Below are positions 34,200 to 44,177 of a DNA stretch of 64,000 nt, piece after piece. A program made the position numbers and the translations under genes. The notes beneath the pieces were generated by a model that was given only the letters and a program-made list of their open reading frames with translations, did no database searches and was not told the DNA's origin. The stretch spans positions 5,146,001 to 5,210,000 of the forward strand of contig JAEUWY010000005.1 of assembly GCA_022059125.1 (NCBI GenBank), written 5' to 3'. The DNA is from Corynespora cassiicola (lineage: Eukaryota > Ascomycota > Dothideomycetes > Pleosporales > Corynesporascaceae). How positions within the stretch are numbered: the first letter of the stretch is position 1; each line of letters starts with the position of its first letter.

Positions 34200-34268
34200 C
34201 CCTGTAGGTCAATAAGAAGCCCAATCCCGTCCGTACTTCTCATCGTTCCGTCACCTACAGCTTCCATC

Positions 34269-35596
34269 ATGCCAGGGCCTTGCTCAGATCTCAAAGTACT
34301 CATAGTAGGCGCCGGCTTCGCCGGCCTTACTGCCGCCATCGAATGTCGAAAGCGCGGTGCTACTGTGATCCTCTTTGAAAGCAACAAAACACGGCGTCAA
34401 TTGGGCGACATCATCAGTTTCGGCTCAAATTCTGGCCGCATATTCTGCTCCTGGCCAGGCGTTGAGGAAGCGCTAGATCCCATCTGCCACCACAGCAGTG
34501 GCGTCGACTTTCGCGCATTCGATGACGATTTCCTGTGTCGACAGGTTTGGGACTCCGAGGAAGTCTGGGGCAAACGATTCAACGGGCACCGTGGAGAAAT
34601 CCACGAAATAGTGTGGAATCATGCTATTAGCATCGGGGTGGACATTAGGTTGGCAAGCAAAGTCTCCGAGTACTTTGAAACAGACTCTGAAGCTGGTGTT
34701 GTTGTCAATGGAGAGAAGATCACTGGAGATGTGGTACTTGCTGGTGACGGTGTGAGAAGTACGGCGAGAACTATTGTTCTAGGTTTCGAAGACAAGCCGA
34801 AGAGTTCGGGATATGCAGTCTATAGGGCTTGGATGGGCACTGAAAAGCTCAAGGAAGACCCATTGACGGCATGGCTAGCAGATCCAGATGTCGATCATCA
34901 TGTTGGGTGGTTGGGTCCTGATGTTCATTTCCTGGTAGCCACGCTTCAGAAAGGGACTGCCTGTAGTTGGGTTTTGACGCATAAGGTATGTGTTCGAACA
35001 CTAGCATTTCTTTCACAAGATCTGATGTACTGTAGGATGACGCAGACGTAGAAGAAAGCTGGTCTGCCCCCGGATACGTTGAAGATGCCGTAAAAACCGT
35101 CAGAGATTGGGCACCCATAGTTCATACCATTATTCGGTCAACTCCAGAAGAGGGCCTCGTAGATTGGAAACTCGTCTTCCGCGATCCGTTGCCTACTTGG
35201 ATCAGTCCGAAGAGACGCATCGCACTCATCGGTGACGCTGCGCATCCCTTCTTACCTACTTCTATCCAGGGTGCATCGCAATCCATGGAAGATGGGGCTA
35301 CAATCGCCGTGTGCCTGGAGCTTGCCGGAAAATCGAATGTACCAGAGGCGATCCGTGCCTACGAAAAGATTCGGTATCCGCGTGTGCTTGCGACTCAACG
35401 TACTGGCGTGACAACCCGGGACAAATGGCACAAGGCAGACTTTGACTATGTCAAGAAGAACCCTGAGTCAGTAAAGCTGCCGCGAGAGGAGTGGGTTTTG
35501 AATTTCGACTGCGCACAGCATGCGTATGACGTGTACGACAAAACAGTCGAAGAGCTGCGATCGGATCCTGGGTGGAAGCCAGACCCCACGCTTTAA
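34269..35596 (+). CDS. FAD-dependent aromatic hydroxylase (salicylate-hydroxylase-like)
   Basis: Exons 34269-34985 and 35036-35596, joined over a 50-bp phase-0 intron, give 425 residues, typical of group A flavoprotein monooxygenases. VLIVGAGFAGLTAAIECRKR is the Rossmann fold (Gly14-x-Gly16-x-x-Gly19), VVLAGDGVRSTAR the middle Asp-Gly motif, and ALIGDAAHPFLP the second FAD-binding Gly-Asp motif (305-306), followed by the usual GASQSMEDGA. The enzyme uses NAD(P)H and O2 to hydroxylate an aromatic or polyketide-type substrate; the identity is not readable. It has no signal peptide. Its start faces the P450 gene across a repeat-bearing promoter, which suggests that both act on a common pathway. 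Confidence 0.92.
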
Positions 35597-36530
35597 GCAC
35601 CAGATATGTAACGACTCACCTCTTCTTTCCGAATTAAAAAAATTCACAAAAAAATCAGTCGCCTTACACTGCAGAGAGTTAATAGATTATATTTTGGAGC
35701 ATTCTGCTCCGCGTTTACATTTCCTCTCGCTTGTGATGCGGATGGATGTGGGTATAACTCCCAACTTCATCCCTCATTTCTCCACCACAGAACAGAACAA
35801 AAAGCAAAAAAAGAACCGGTTCGGAGGGTGCTCTCCCTCGGGGAATCGAACCCCGGTCTCCCGCGCTTGCTAACTTGCGTTTGACAAGCGGAAATCATGA
35901 CCACTAGACCAAGGAAGACGAAGCAGGTAATTGTATTACCTCTTGGTTGGATTGGATGGGAGGGTTTTCCCTTAGATATTAAATATATTGACTCAAAATT
36001 CACAGCATAAATCAAACATGTAAATGCTATCGCGCAGGTGTTCGACCGTGAGATAAAAAAAAATTCTAGGCATGTGGGTCGCCGATGGCGCCAATGCGCT
36101 TTTACAATTTGCCGCTTTAGGAACGCAACTAGCTCAGTCAGCGCCACAAGCTTTCTAAGCTCCGGACGCGTTATCAATTCTAGAGATACAAAAAAATTAG
36201 GCTGCCCTGGGAATTGGCTTGTAAAGAAGTGTTCTATTTAATTTAAGTTGTTGACTGCCGTACGAAGCCTGTACCACTCCTACACGCCCAGCTTAGCCTC
36301 TGGCAGGCACAGTTGTATAGGGGAAAAAAAATATCGGACTTGAAACACATATAAGTCTTAACCACCAAACTCTCATTATAATCTAAAGACTTTAGTTCGA
36401 TAGCTACAGCCATGAGTATATCTCAACTACACATGATAGTTCCCTTCTCCACGACAACATCTCAGCACATCAGTCATTATGTTCTACTTTTGTCAAAACC
36501 ACTCCCCTGAGATGAAGACGTGCAGTCCAC
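35597..36530. other. AT-rich intergenic region around a tRNA gene
   Basis: It separates the monooxygenase and the esterase, which converge here. Apart from the tRNA-Asp gene (35831-35918) it is AT-rich with A runs, and no protein gene can be supported. A small minus-strand frame reads through the tRNA and is a shadow. Confidence 0.5.
35831..35918 (-). tRNA. tRNA-Asp (GTC) with an intron
   Basis: On the minus strand the acceptor arms TCTTCCT and AGGGAGA pair fully, with discriminator G. The T arm reads CGGGG-TTCGATT-CCCCG. The anticodon stem TCCGC pairs with GCGGG around TT-GTC-A, so the anticodon is GTC (Asp). A 16-base intron lies after position 37, the normal place, giving a mature tRNA of 72 bases. 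CCA is not encoded, as in eukaryotes. Confidence 0.93.
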
Positions 36531-37740
36531 CTATGCCTCCAGTAACCACTTCACCCCCATAAGCGTATCCGCCACGAACCTCTTGCTACTCTCCATCTCC
36601 GGATAATTCGTCCAAAACATATGCCCAAACCCAGCATACAACTCAAACCTCGTCAACACCCCACTCTCCCTAAGCACCCTATCATAAAGCACTGCTTCAT
36701 CCCTCAGCGGATCCAACCCCGCAACTTGGAAGAAGGCCTTGGGCGCCCCCTCATGCCCCTGAGGGTGATTAAACGGGTCCCAGAGCGGACTCTTCGGATC
36801 GGGCGCATAGATTTGCATGATGCCGTCCTCGGTGAAGCTGCTCGGCGTGAGGACGGGATCGTCGACGTTTTGGGTGCGGGACTGGTATAACGGGGCAAAG
36901 CGCGGAGGCACGTTGTCGCTAGGCAGCACGGCGGGGACGCAGAGGTACTGGCCGGTGATTGGGGGCTGGAGGTTCTTGTCGCGCGACTGGAGGGCGAGGA
37001 CGGCGGCGATGTTTCCGCCGGCGGAGGCACCGCCGACGATGAGGCCGCGTGAGGGGGAGGCTTGGAGGGTGGGGGCTTGGGAGATGGCCCAGGTTAGGGC
37101 GTCCCAGCAGTCGTTTATGCCGGTGGGGAACTTGTGCTCGGGGGCAAGGCTGGGCCTTTTTGTCAGTGGATTGGATGGTGATGGGGGGGTTGCGAGGGGA
37201 CGCACCGGTATTCTACGTTTACGCATACGCAGCCTAGGTCTCGAGCGAACATGCGGCAGTTTAGATCTTCATCAGTGAGATCTCCCATGCTCCAACCGCC
37301 TTCATGGTACATCATTACAAGTGGGCTTCCACCCTCCGGCGCTCCCTTTACAGGTTGATATACACGAGCCCTGATAGTAGAGCCATCACGGGTCGGAACA
37401 TTGTGCATAGTCTCGGTAACCTCGCCTGGGATCTCCCCAGGAATTGGATACAGGTGGCGCAGCTTCTCGAGGTGACTTGCTCGGCTAGCCCGGACTTCGA
37501 AGAAATCATTTCCTTTGATGCCCATTGGACGGGACGTGAATGCCTTTGCGTGTTAGTGGTTGTTTTTGTGGCATGAAGTAAGGAGAGTGTACACTAGTGG
37601 ACCAGCTCTGCAGTATTCATCTGCATACTTGTGGATTGACTTCGAAACAACAGAGACAATGAAATCGGACAATGTACCTTTCTGTACTCCTCAGACACCT
37701 CTCCTGACTTCAACACCTCTTCTCTCGTCAAATGCGCCAT
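36531..37740 (-). CDS. Alpha/beta-hydrolase esterase of the hormone-sensitive-lipase type
   Basis: Four exons, 37740-37678, 37627-37595, 37543-37206 and 37149-36531, give 350 residues; the introns are 50, 51 and 56 bp and keep the frame. The first two exons are small (21 and 11 codons) but continue the sense well. The oxyanion region is HEGGW (112-116) rather than HGGGW, the nucleophile is Ser187 in GGASAGG, and Asp and His come in LDPLRDEA and YAGFGHMFW. The enzyme hydrolyses small esters or lactones, probably in the cytosol since no signal peptide is seen. It is divergent from the dehydrogenase at 38159 over 418 bp. Substrate unknown. Its sense strand goes from C-rich to G-rich. Confidence 0.9.
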
Positions 37741-38158
37741 GATGAAGAGGGTCTTGGCCTATCGTGACAGTCAAATCGCTCAATCCAAAGAAGATGCAGT
37801 GATGCTCGCCAAAAGACTTTCGATAACGTTTAAAAAAAGCTCAGAACGCAGGCCACAATCCCGTCCCGTACTTCCAGACTCAATCGTTACGGGAACATCA
37901 GCTCCCAGCGCCCAAGAAATCCCACCGAATCTGACAACACGTGACCCCCGCATTCAGAAACCCCCGCGGTGTCAAGAAAGAGGGGAAGGCCGACTCACCC
38001 CGCGGCTAAACCTTCCGCCACGCGCACGCCGCATCCCTGCCCCCCGATTTCATCACCCTACCGCGTGACATCCTCTCCCTCATACAACGACCCTCCACGT
38101 CTCGAAAGCAAAGCACGCCGCCCCTTTGCCCCCCGAGTGAAGAGGAAAGAAAAAGACA
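37741..38158. promoter_or_regulatory. Divergent promoter region of the esterase and dehydrogenase genes
   Basis: The two genes start back to back across 418 bp. The part nearest the dehydrogenase is C-rich on the plus strand. No specific motif can be named with confidence. Confidence 0.4.
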
Positions 38159-39078
38159 ATGTCCGCCCGCCGCAAATCGTCCAATTCGTTCGAACTCGCC
38201 AAGGGCCCGCTCAGCGGACAAATCGCCCTCATAACCGGAGCAACCGGCGGCATCGGGACGTCCATCTGTCGGCTGCTAGCATCGCTCGGGTGCTCCCTCG
38301 CCATGCATTACAATAGCGACCAGGACGGCGCGCTGGAGCTGCTCGAGGAGTTCAAGGAGGGCGCCATGCATGTGTTTGGAAGTAAGTTTGTGACGTACAA
38401 AGCGGATATGGGGAACTATGACGAGGTATATTCCCCTCAGCCCTCTGGGTGCGGGCGGTGCGGTGCATTGTAAGTGAATGGGATAACACCCTAAAGGTCC
38501 GCGAGCTCCATGAGCACGTCGTCGACATCATCGGCCCACCCAATATCCTCATCAACAATGCGGGCGCCAACGGCGGCCATTCTGGCGTCAAATCTGTTGA
38601 TGAGGTATCCGTGGACGATTTCGAGCAAACTTGGCGTATCAATTGCGGCTCGGCTTATTTACTCACCCAGTTGTGCATGCCAGCAATGGAGGGGGAAGGG
38701 TGGGGGAGGGTAATCTTCATCAGCAGTGTAGCTGGCTTTACTGGCGGTGTCGTAGGGCCCCACTACGCATCTTCCAAGTCTGCCTTGCATGGTCTGATCC
38801 ACTGGCTTGCTATGGCGTATGCGAAGAAGAGGATCACGGTCAATGGTGTCGCTCCAGCGCTGATTGAGCAGACAAAGATGTTACCCGGGAGCACCGAAGA
38901 ACTTGAACAAAGTGGGCTCGTCGACCTCGTTGAAGATGACGCTGATTTGAGAACAGAAATTCCGCTGGGTAGGCTGGGTACGCCGGAGGAGGTTGCGCAG
39001 ACGGTGCTCTGGATAGTGCAGACCCCATATTTGACTAACAAGGTGATTGGACTAGATGGCGGAATGTTTCCGCAGTGA
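38159..39078 (+). CDS. Short-chain dehydrogenase/reductase (FabG-like)
   Basis: Exons 38159-38425 and 38497-39078, joined over a 71-bp phase-0 intron, give 282 residues. TGATGGIG (26-33) is the NAD(P)-binding turn, NNAG (109-112) follows the fourth strand, and the catalytic set is Ser about 166-167 (ISSVAG) and Tyr179/Lys183 (YASSK). The C-terminal GLDGGMF is the usual end of classical SDRs, most like 3-oxoacyl-ACP reductase homologues. It is a soluble NAD(P)H-dependent ketone or alcohol oxidoreductase with unknown substrate. It shares a promoter region with the esterase and converges with Cbr1. The sense strand begins C-rich and becomes G-rich. Confidence 0.92.
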
Positions 39079-39339
39079 AGCGTGAATGTAAGCTGCCAGG
39101 GAGCAGAAGACCGCGCCTCGGAAGGCGTTCGGAACTGAATCGGCGTTCGTCGGAAGCGGTCTGTTTAATGTATTGATTACGGATAAATAATTACACGCTA
39201 TGATGCTAGGGCCCATGTACCCGATGCACATTTCCTTGTGAACAATTGAACGCCGTCTAGATCGAAGATGAATACCTTACTTTTCTCCAGCCAGAGCCAA
39301 GGCAAAATGTCTCCCTCTCAAGCAATGTGAATGAGCTAT

Positions 39340-40357
39340 CTAGAAGCAGAAGACTTGGTCCTCGAGCTTGCTGACGGGGCGGGCCTTGGTGAAGCCCAAG
39401 CCCTCGGTGGCCTTCTTCATGGCGCTGACCATGGGGGGAGGTCCGCAGACGAGGATCTTGACATCGGAAGCAGGAGCGGGAAGCTTGTCCTTGATCATGT
39501 CAGCGGTAACGAAACCGACACCACCCGTCCAGTTCTCAGGGGGGTTGTTGAGGACATGGTGAACCCTGATCTTGGGGTCGGCAGCGGCAATCGCATCCAG
39601 GTCCTCCTTGAGCAAGATATCCTCCGGGTTGACATTGGCGAAGAGGAGGTCAACCTCGGTATTGTCACCGGACGCACGGCCGCGGGAGATGGCCTTGATG
39701 ATCTGAAGCATGGGGGTGATTCCGGTTCCGCCGGCAATCATGCCAAAGTGCCTGACCAAGTTGGGAGTGTAGACCATGGCGCCCTTGGGGCCCTTGACCT
39801 TCATCGTTTGTCCGACCATGAGCGAGGCGACGTGCTTGGAGATGTTACCGGTCGGGTACGACTTGATGAGGAGGTCAAAGTAGCCCTGGTCCTCATCGGA
39901 CGAGATCGGAGTGTACGAGCGGACCACTTCCTTGGGCTGGCCGGCAATGGTAGCGGCAAGGGAGATGTGCTGGCCGATGGGGAGGCCGAGGATATCGGTG
40001 GGCTTCGGAAGCTTGAAGCGGTAGCTGGATTGGTCAGATGGGATTCACCGAGCGGTGGAATCAAGCGTACATGGCAGTGTTGTGGGAGAGAATCGTCTTC
40101 TCCTTGAGCTCAAACTCCTGGAACTCGTTGGGCTTCAGGACCTTGCGGGAGCCTCGGTCATGTCAGTATCGAGACGCATAGAGGCTGAACGCGCGTGTTT
40201 TCATACCAGCAGTGAAGATCTTGTAGCCACCAAGAATGGCAGCCAAAGCCACGGCGTAGGGGAGCCATTCCTTCTTGACAATCGCCATGCCGAATATCAG
40301 CAGACCGGAGGGGATGTACACGCCGTGCACGAACTGGGGCTCGAGGAGGGACACCAT
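39340..40357 (-). CDS. CBR1: NADH-cytochrome b5 reductase 1
   Basis: Exons 40357-40207, 40152-40071 and 40024-39340 (introns 54 and 46 bp) give 305 residues, the normal size. Residues about 15-48 hold the hydrophobic N-terminal membrane anchor ([13 protein letters not shown] ... [15 protein letters not shown]). VRSYTPISS is the FAD-binding RxYT motif, [11 protein letters not shown] the flavin-stabilising turn, [13 protein letters not shown] the NADH-binding loop and [12 protein letters not shown] the C-terminal nicotinamide motif. The enzyme passes electrons from NADH to cytochrome b5 for fatty-acid desaturation, sterol synthesis and tRNA wybutosine or diphthamide work; it sits on the ER or outer mitochondrial membrane. 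The anchor fits Cbr1 rather than the mitochondrial Mcr1. The frame upstream of 40357 has no ATG. Confidence 0.93.
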
Positions 40358-41414
40358 TTTGGCGGAGGCAGCAGTCAATTAAGCTGGCGGTGCTGGAGGG
40401 TGTGAATACAAGGAGTTGATCTGATACCCCGCGCTGGAAGGTGTACGAACAGAGAGCTGGTCGCCGTGTCGTGTGGGGTATGTGGAATCTTATTCTGCTT
40501 CGGCGATGGATCGGTCCTCAGCAAAAAGTTCCCGAGCGACTCAACCACGGACCCGCCAACGATGATTGGTCATTCAGCCGACTTGGCAGGGTCCAGCTCC
40601 AGTTGCTGTCAAATACCGACTGCGGATGAATAGGGCAACCAATTCCGCACTGTCACCTGTCTGCTTTTTAGTGTCGCTCTGTCTCTACTCTTCGCATCGT
40701 CTGACGCGTTGGGCTGGGCATCCAGGGTGCAGGGAGCGGCTCTTTCGGAGGCACATGAGCACGGACTTGGTAGTCGCTTTGGGAAAAGTGATCCTGGATG
40801 CCAATAGAGCCGCCCACGTCACCGCATTGCTTTTGTCATAGATGTTTACCGTGTGTGTCTTATGTTACTAGATTCCTTGCAGCTTTCATGTACAACCCAG
40901 CGATCCCCAAACACTTTCCAGGTTCTTGACATGTCCATGCCTCAAAATAACATACTAAAGAGTAGGAACTACACCTCAACGTCTTTGACAGTTATTTCCA
41001 TCAAGTCTCGACTATATCAGAGTATACATAGAAACAACCTGTTCCTCAACGTATCCACCTCTGTTGAAAGAAAAAAGAGGAATGACACAGCTCAGTGCAC
41101 CGCAGAGTCGATCGGACGGAGAGCAAGAGGATCATTGAGTTTATTGCTCTTCTCTCGCTCCTCGGGCCAGGTGAGCGCGATAATATGAGCTCTTGGTTGA
41201 ACCCAAATGCGCCTATCAGGCCATTCAACTTTCGAATCTTCTCACGCTCGCCGAACTCAAACTCGCGCTTCGCTTTCCAGAACGCCACTACTGCTAGCAG
41301 ACTTAGTTACGAGAGCTCGAAACTAGACAAAAATCAGATCAGACATTTACCCAGGACCTAGCCCACCCGATAACCACCACAGCATCCTGTATCCTGTATC
41401 TGGCTCATGTCTAC
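40358..41414. other. Intergenic region, nothing recognised
   Basis: It holds the CBR1 promoter and the 3' flank of the next minus-strand gene. The stretch 40850-41050 is AT-rich. If the alternative splicing described for the gene at 41415 is right, its last coding bases would lie at 41347-41426. Confidence 0.4.
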
Positions 41415-41966
41415 TTAAAAAAAAATCTGCGTCAGAAATCGTCGGCACAGTAAACAACAACATGAATACGTACCACCCTCGTTCGCCGCCTTACACTCCA
41501 ACGCGTAATCCAGCTCCTTCTCCGAATGAAGCAGCCCTCTGCCAAATTGCTGGATATCCATCATCTGTCTCCGCATACGCTGCTCAATCTCCACACGCAA
41601 AATCTCCCGCTTCGTCTCCTCAAAGGACCTCCCCTGCGCGCGGCAAACATTCAACACCACGTCCATGGCCGGCCTGTCCTCGTGGAACGCGCGCTGCATG
41701 ATGAGGTTGAGTTCGGGCGGATCGAGCACCGCGTTCCAGTACTTGGGCATGTCGGTGATGTGGCAGTAGTCGCTGGTGTTCTTCTTCTTGAGCCAGTCGT
41801 TTAGGGCTTGGAATTTAGACTGCCGCGTCTTGGACCCGATGTCGTCGACGTGGGCGTCGAAGGCGAGGGCTCCGGGCTCCAGTCCCAGGTAGGGAAGGTG
41901 AGCCCATTTGGTGCTTGAGTCGTTGTGGTGGTCGCGGCTGCGGCGGCGCTTGACAGTGCGCTCCAT
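41415..41966 (-). CDS. Hypothetical protein, 183 residues, 3' end uncertain
   Basis: I do not recognise this protein. It starts with a basic segment (MERTVKRRRSRDHHND), then a segment with many aromatic and Asp residues (LPYLGLEPGALAFDAHVDD), and then amphipathic helices (IEQRMRRQMMDIQQFGRGLL), with no signal peptide or membrane helix. The unspliced frame ends in a Cys-rich tail. A donor at 41473 (GTACGT) and an acceptor at 41427 would remove a 47-bp intron and replace this tail with 26 other residues ending at 41347, so the true C-terminus is open. The sense strand goes from C-rich to G-rich, as in other genes here, which supports coding use. Confidence 0.6.
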   Translation of the reverse strand: MERTVKRRRSRDHHNDSSTKWAHLPYLGLEPGALAFDAHVDDIGSKTRQSKFQALNDWLKKKNTSDYCHITDMPKYWNAVLDPPELNLIMQRAFHEDRPAMDVVLNVCRAQGRSFEETKREILRVEIEQRMRRQMMDIQQFGRGLLHSEKELDYALECKAANEGGTYSCCCLLCRRFLTQIFF

Positions 41967-43401
41967 GCTGAAAGAATGTTGGTATGTTGAGCTCAGGAGA
42001 TGGGTTGGAGTTGTTCGGTAGGTACAATAGTCAATAGCAGATGGGCTAACAGGAGTAGCAGGGGTTGTTAGGTTGTGAGAGATAGTAGAGCGTGGAAGTT
42101 GGAGCGTCTATAGATAGAAAGCACGCAGGCTGCGTTTGCTGCCTGGAGGCGATGCAGTGAAAGGGAGTTGAAGCTTCAGTGACAGTCATACAGTGTGGGC
42201 TCCCGCAGAGAACCACCTACCATGCTGATTCTATCAAACGATAAGAGAATATTCACGTGTTCCTATCGTTCCCTGTACATGTAACAGTTCACTGTCGTTT
42301 CGCTGAATATCTGCAAATTGCACGATGGTCTGATATACACGCTGACAACTCGAGTAGCGCCCACAAGGTTTTGTCCTTTTAAAAGAGGCCTGTAGCAAAA
42401 CATACATATCTCGCCTATCAAATTTTAATGGCGTGTATAATACAGAAATGGTCTTTTCCACCAAAGTTCGAGGCAAGACCTCACAAGGTTATCCGTACCG
42501 TAGCTTCCTTAACGTATAGGCATTCTCTTCGACACCAACGATCTTCGGGTATAGTCTACAGCCCTGTTGCTGCCTCCTTAACAAGTAGATGCCGATAAGA
42601 AAAGCACCCATCACTTGGGCTCCAGAGAAACTGACCTTGCAGTCAAGATACCAGTGCCAAGCAAACAACCAAATGACACATCCCAGCCACTTATCTTTCC
42701 CCCATTACTTTCTCCATTATCCAAAAAGCCAGACTGTCCCTGGGAAACAGCCCCCCTCCCCTCCACTTTTCCAATCGGCGCAAAAGTAACCAAAATCTTC
42801 CAAGAATCATTACCCACAAGGCCCGCAAGACCGAAATAGATCGTTGCCGCAACTTTAACAAAGATTTCCCTTCCCTCTTCAAGAAGCCATCATCCCGAGG
42901 CCACACCAACCAATGGCTTCCACTGACCTCCACTGCACTGCGCACGCAGAGGCGAATGTAAATAGCTAGAGCATTAGCATCACACATTCAAAACAGCCAA
43001 ACTCCGCAATGCACGCCCAAAGTCCGCCTCGAGCCACACGCTCCAACCTCAAGACGGCAAGCCAACCCTCCGCCCGAGGCAAAAAGAACTGTCGACACAA
43101 CAGCCCATCAAGATTCACCTCCACAGGTAGAGTCAATCTAATGCGCTCCAGTTAGTAAGCTTCATCAATCAATCGTCGATCAGCAAAAACGCGCAAGCGC
43201 AAAACAAAATCCGACATGCACTTAATACCATTAGTGTCTGTGCTATCGTATAGCCAGGCCTGATCGAAGCCCCGCTTCCATATTCATGCGCCGTCTTTCA
43301 ATCACGTGTATGTGTGACCGAGCATCCATCTCCATTTCCCACAAAACCCGACTTTGTTAACTTAATCCGAAGCATCTCTCAATTGCCCTAAAAAGTAATT
43401 C
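41967..43401. other. Intergenic region, nothing recognised
   Basis: It holds the promoter of the hypothetical gene (-) and the 3' flank of the coiled-coil gene (-). The plus strand is rich in CA and CC from 42600 to 43350. Short open frames overlap in opposite senses and show no domain. Confidence 0.4.
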
Positions 43402-43894
43402 CTAAACCTCAAGAGGAAGCGATTTCGCAACATATCCCTATTCAAGTTAGAGCTTATACATTATACTTTAAGCATGTACTTACACCCAGTACTAGAGCTG
43501 CAATGCAGATATATCTGAGGTACCTGACAGAATATCCGAGGGAGTTGACCGATTTATCGACCTGATGGACTTTATCGTTGACCTGAACGATTTTGTCGTT
43601 GATCTTGTTTACCTCGTCTCTGACCGTCTTGTCCAGCCGAATGTAGTCTTGTCTGGCCGCTTGGACCTGATCGCGTATACTTCTGACATCGCCGTTTACC
43701 TTGTTGAGCTCGTCTCTGACATCTTTGAACTGATTGCGAATATCGCTCAGGTCATCTTTAATCGAGCGCAAGGTCGTGTGGGATGGCTTACGAGTGTGAA
43801 ATGGCTGGCGAGTGTGGAATGACTGACGAGTGTGGGATTGATTGAGGTAGCGTTGCAATGTTGTGTACCTCGGAAATTGCACCATGATGAACAT
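43402..43894 (-). CDS. Small coiled-coil protein with a C-terminal hydrophobic helix
   Basis: The start is the ATG at 43894 (MFIMVQFPRY). Exon 43894-43484, a 46-bp intron with donor GTAAGT and a CTAAC branch site, and exon 43437-43402 give 148 residues; without splicing the frame ends at 43454 with 146 residues. Residues about 22-40 contain a threefold HTR-QSF / HTR-QPF / HTR-KPS repeat. Residues about 43-120 are a long charged helix with regular hydrophobic spacing, a probable coiled coil. A short hydrophobic segment (YICIAALVLG) near the end could anchor it in a membrane. It resembles no family I know; t-SNARE-like topology is a loose analogy only. A minisatellite lies directly upstream. 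Confidence 0.55.
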
Positions 43895-44020
43895 TATTGG
43901 ATGGATTTGTGTGCAGCGAAAGAAATAGTTAGAGGCTGGGGATAGAGGGATAGAGGAGAAGAGGAGGAATTCCAAGAAAGAGTAAGTATTTATCTAGCAG
44001 CACTGGTGTGTTGGGGTGTT

Positions 44021-44160
44021 CTTACTTCGTTGGGATGGTGCTCTTACCCCCTTGGGATGATGCTCTTACTCCCTTGGGATGATGCTCTTACTCCCTTGGG
44101 ATGATGCTCTTACTCCCTTGGGATGATGCTCTTACTCCCTTGGGATGGTGCTCTTACTTT
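44021..44160. repeat. 22-bp minisatellite, about 6.3 copies
   Basis: The unit CTTACTCCCTTGGGATGATG plus CT is repeated in tandem from 44021. The inner copies are identical or nearly so; the first two and the last carry one to four changes (CTTCG or CCCCC for CTCCC, GGTG for GATG). It lies between the coiled-coil gene's start and the APC3 stop, about 20 bp from the latter. Confidence 0.92.
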
Positions 44161-44177
44161 GGTTGGCCGCAAGCTTT

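Larger units (their letters stand above)
33500..34268. promoter_or_regulatory. Shared divergent promoter of the P450 and FAD monooxygenase genes
   Basis: The two oxygenase genes start back to back on either side of this 769-bp stretch, so it should carry both promoters. It contains an imperfect tandem repeat of about 86 bp (33943-34095, with a faint third copy near 34124) and a TATA box for the monooxygenase. Co-regulation of the pair is inferred from the layout. Confidence 0.55.

Noticed and set aside
36038..36241. Small plus-strand frame near the tRNA-Asp gene, considered as a transposon fragment
   Set aside because: It is 67 codons in AT-rich DNA with no terminal repeats, no transposase motif and no target-site duplication.
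31877..39078. A complete secondary-metabolite gene cluster
   Set aside because: No polyketide synthase, peptide synthetase, terpene cyclase, dedicated transporter or pathway regulator is present in the window; only the enzyme grouping is reported.
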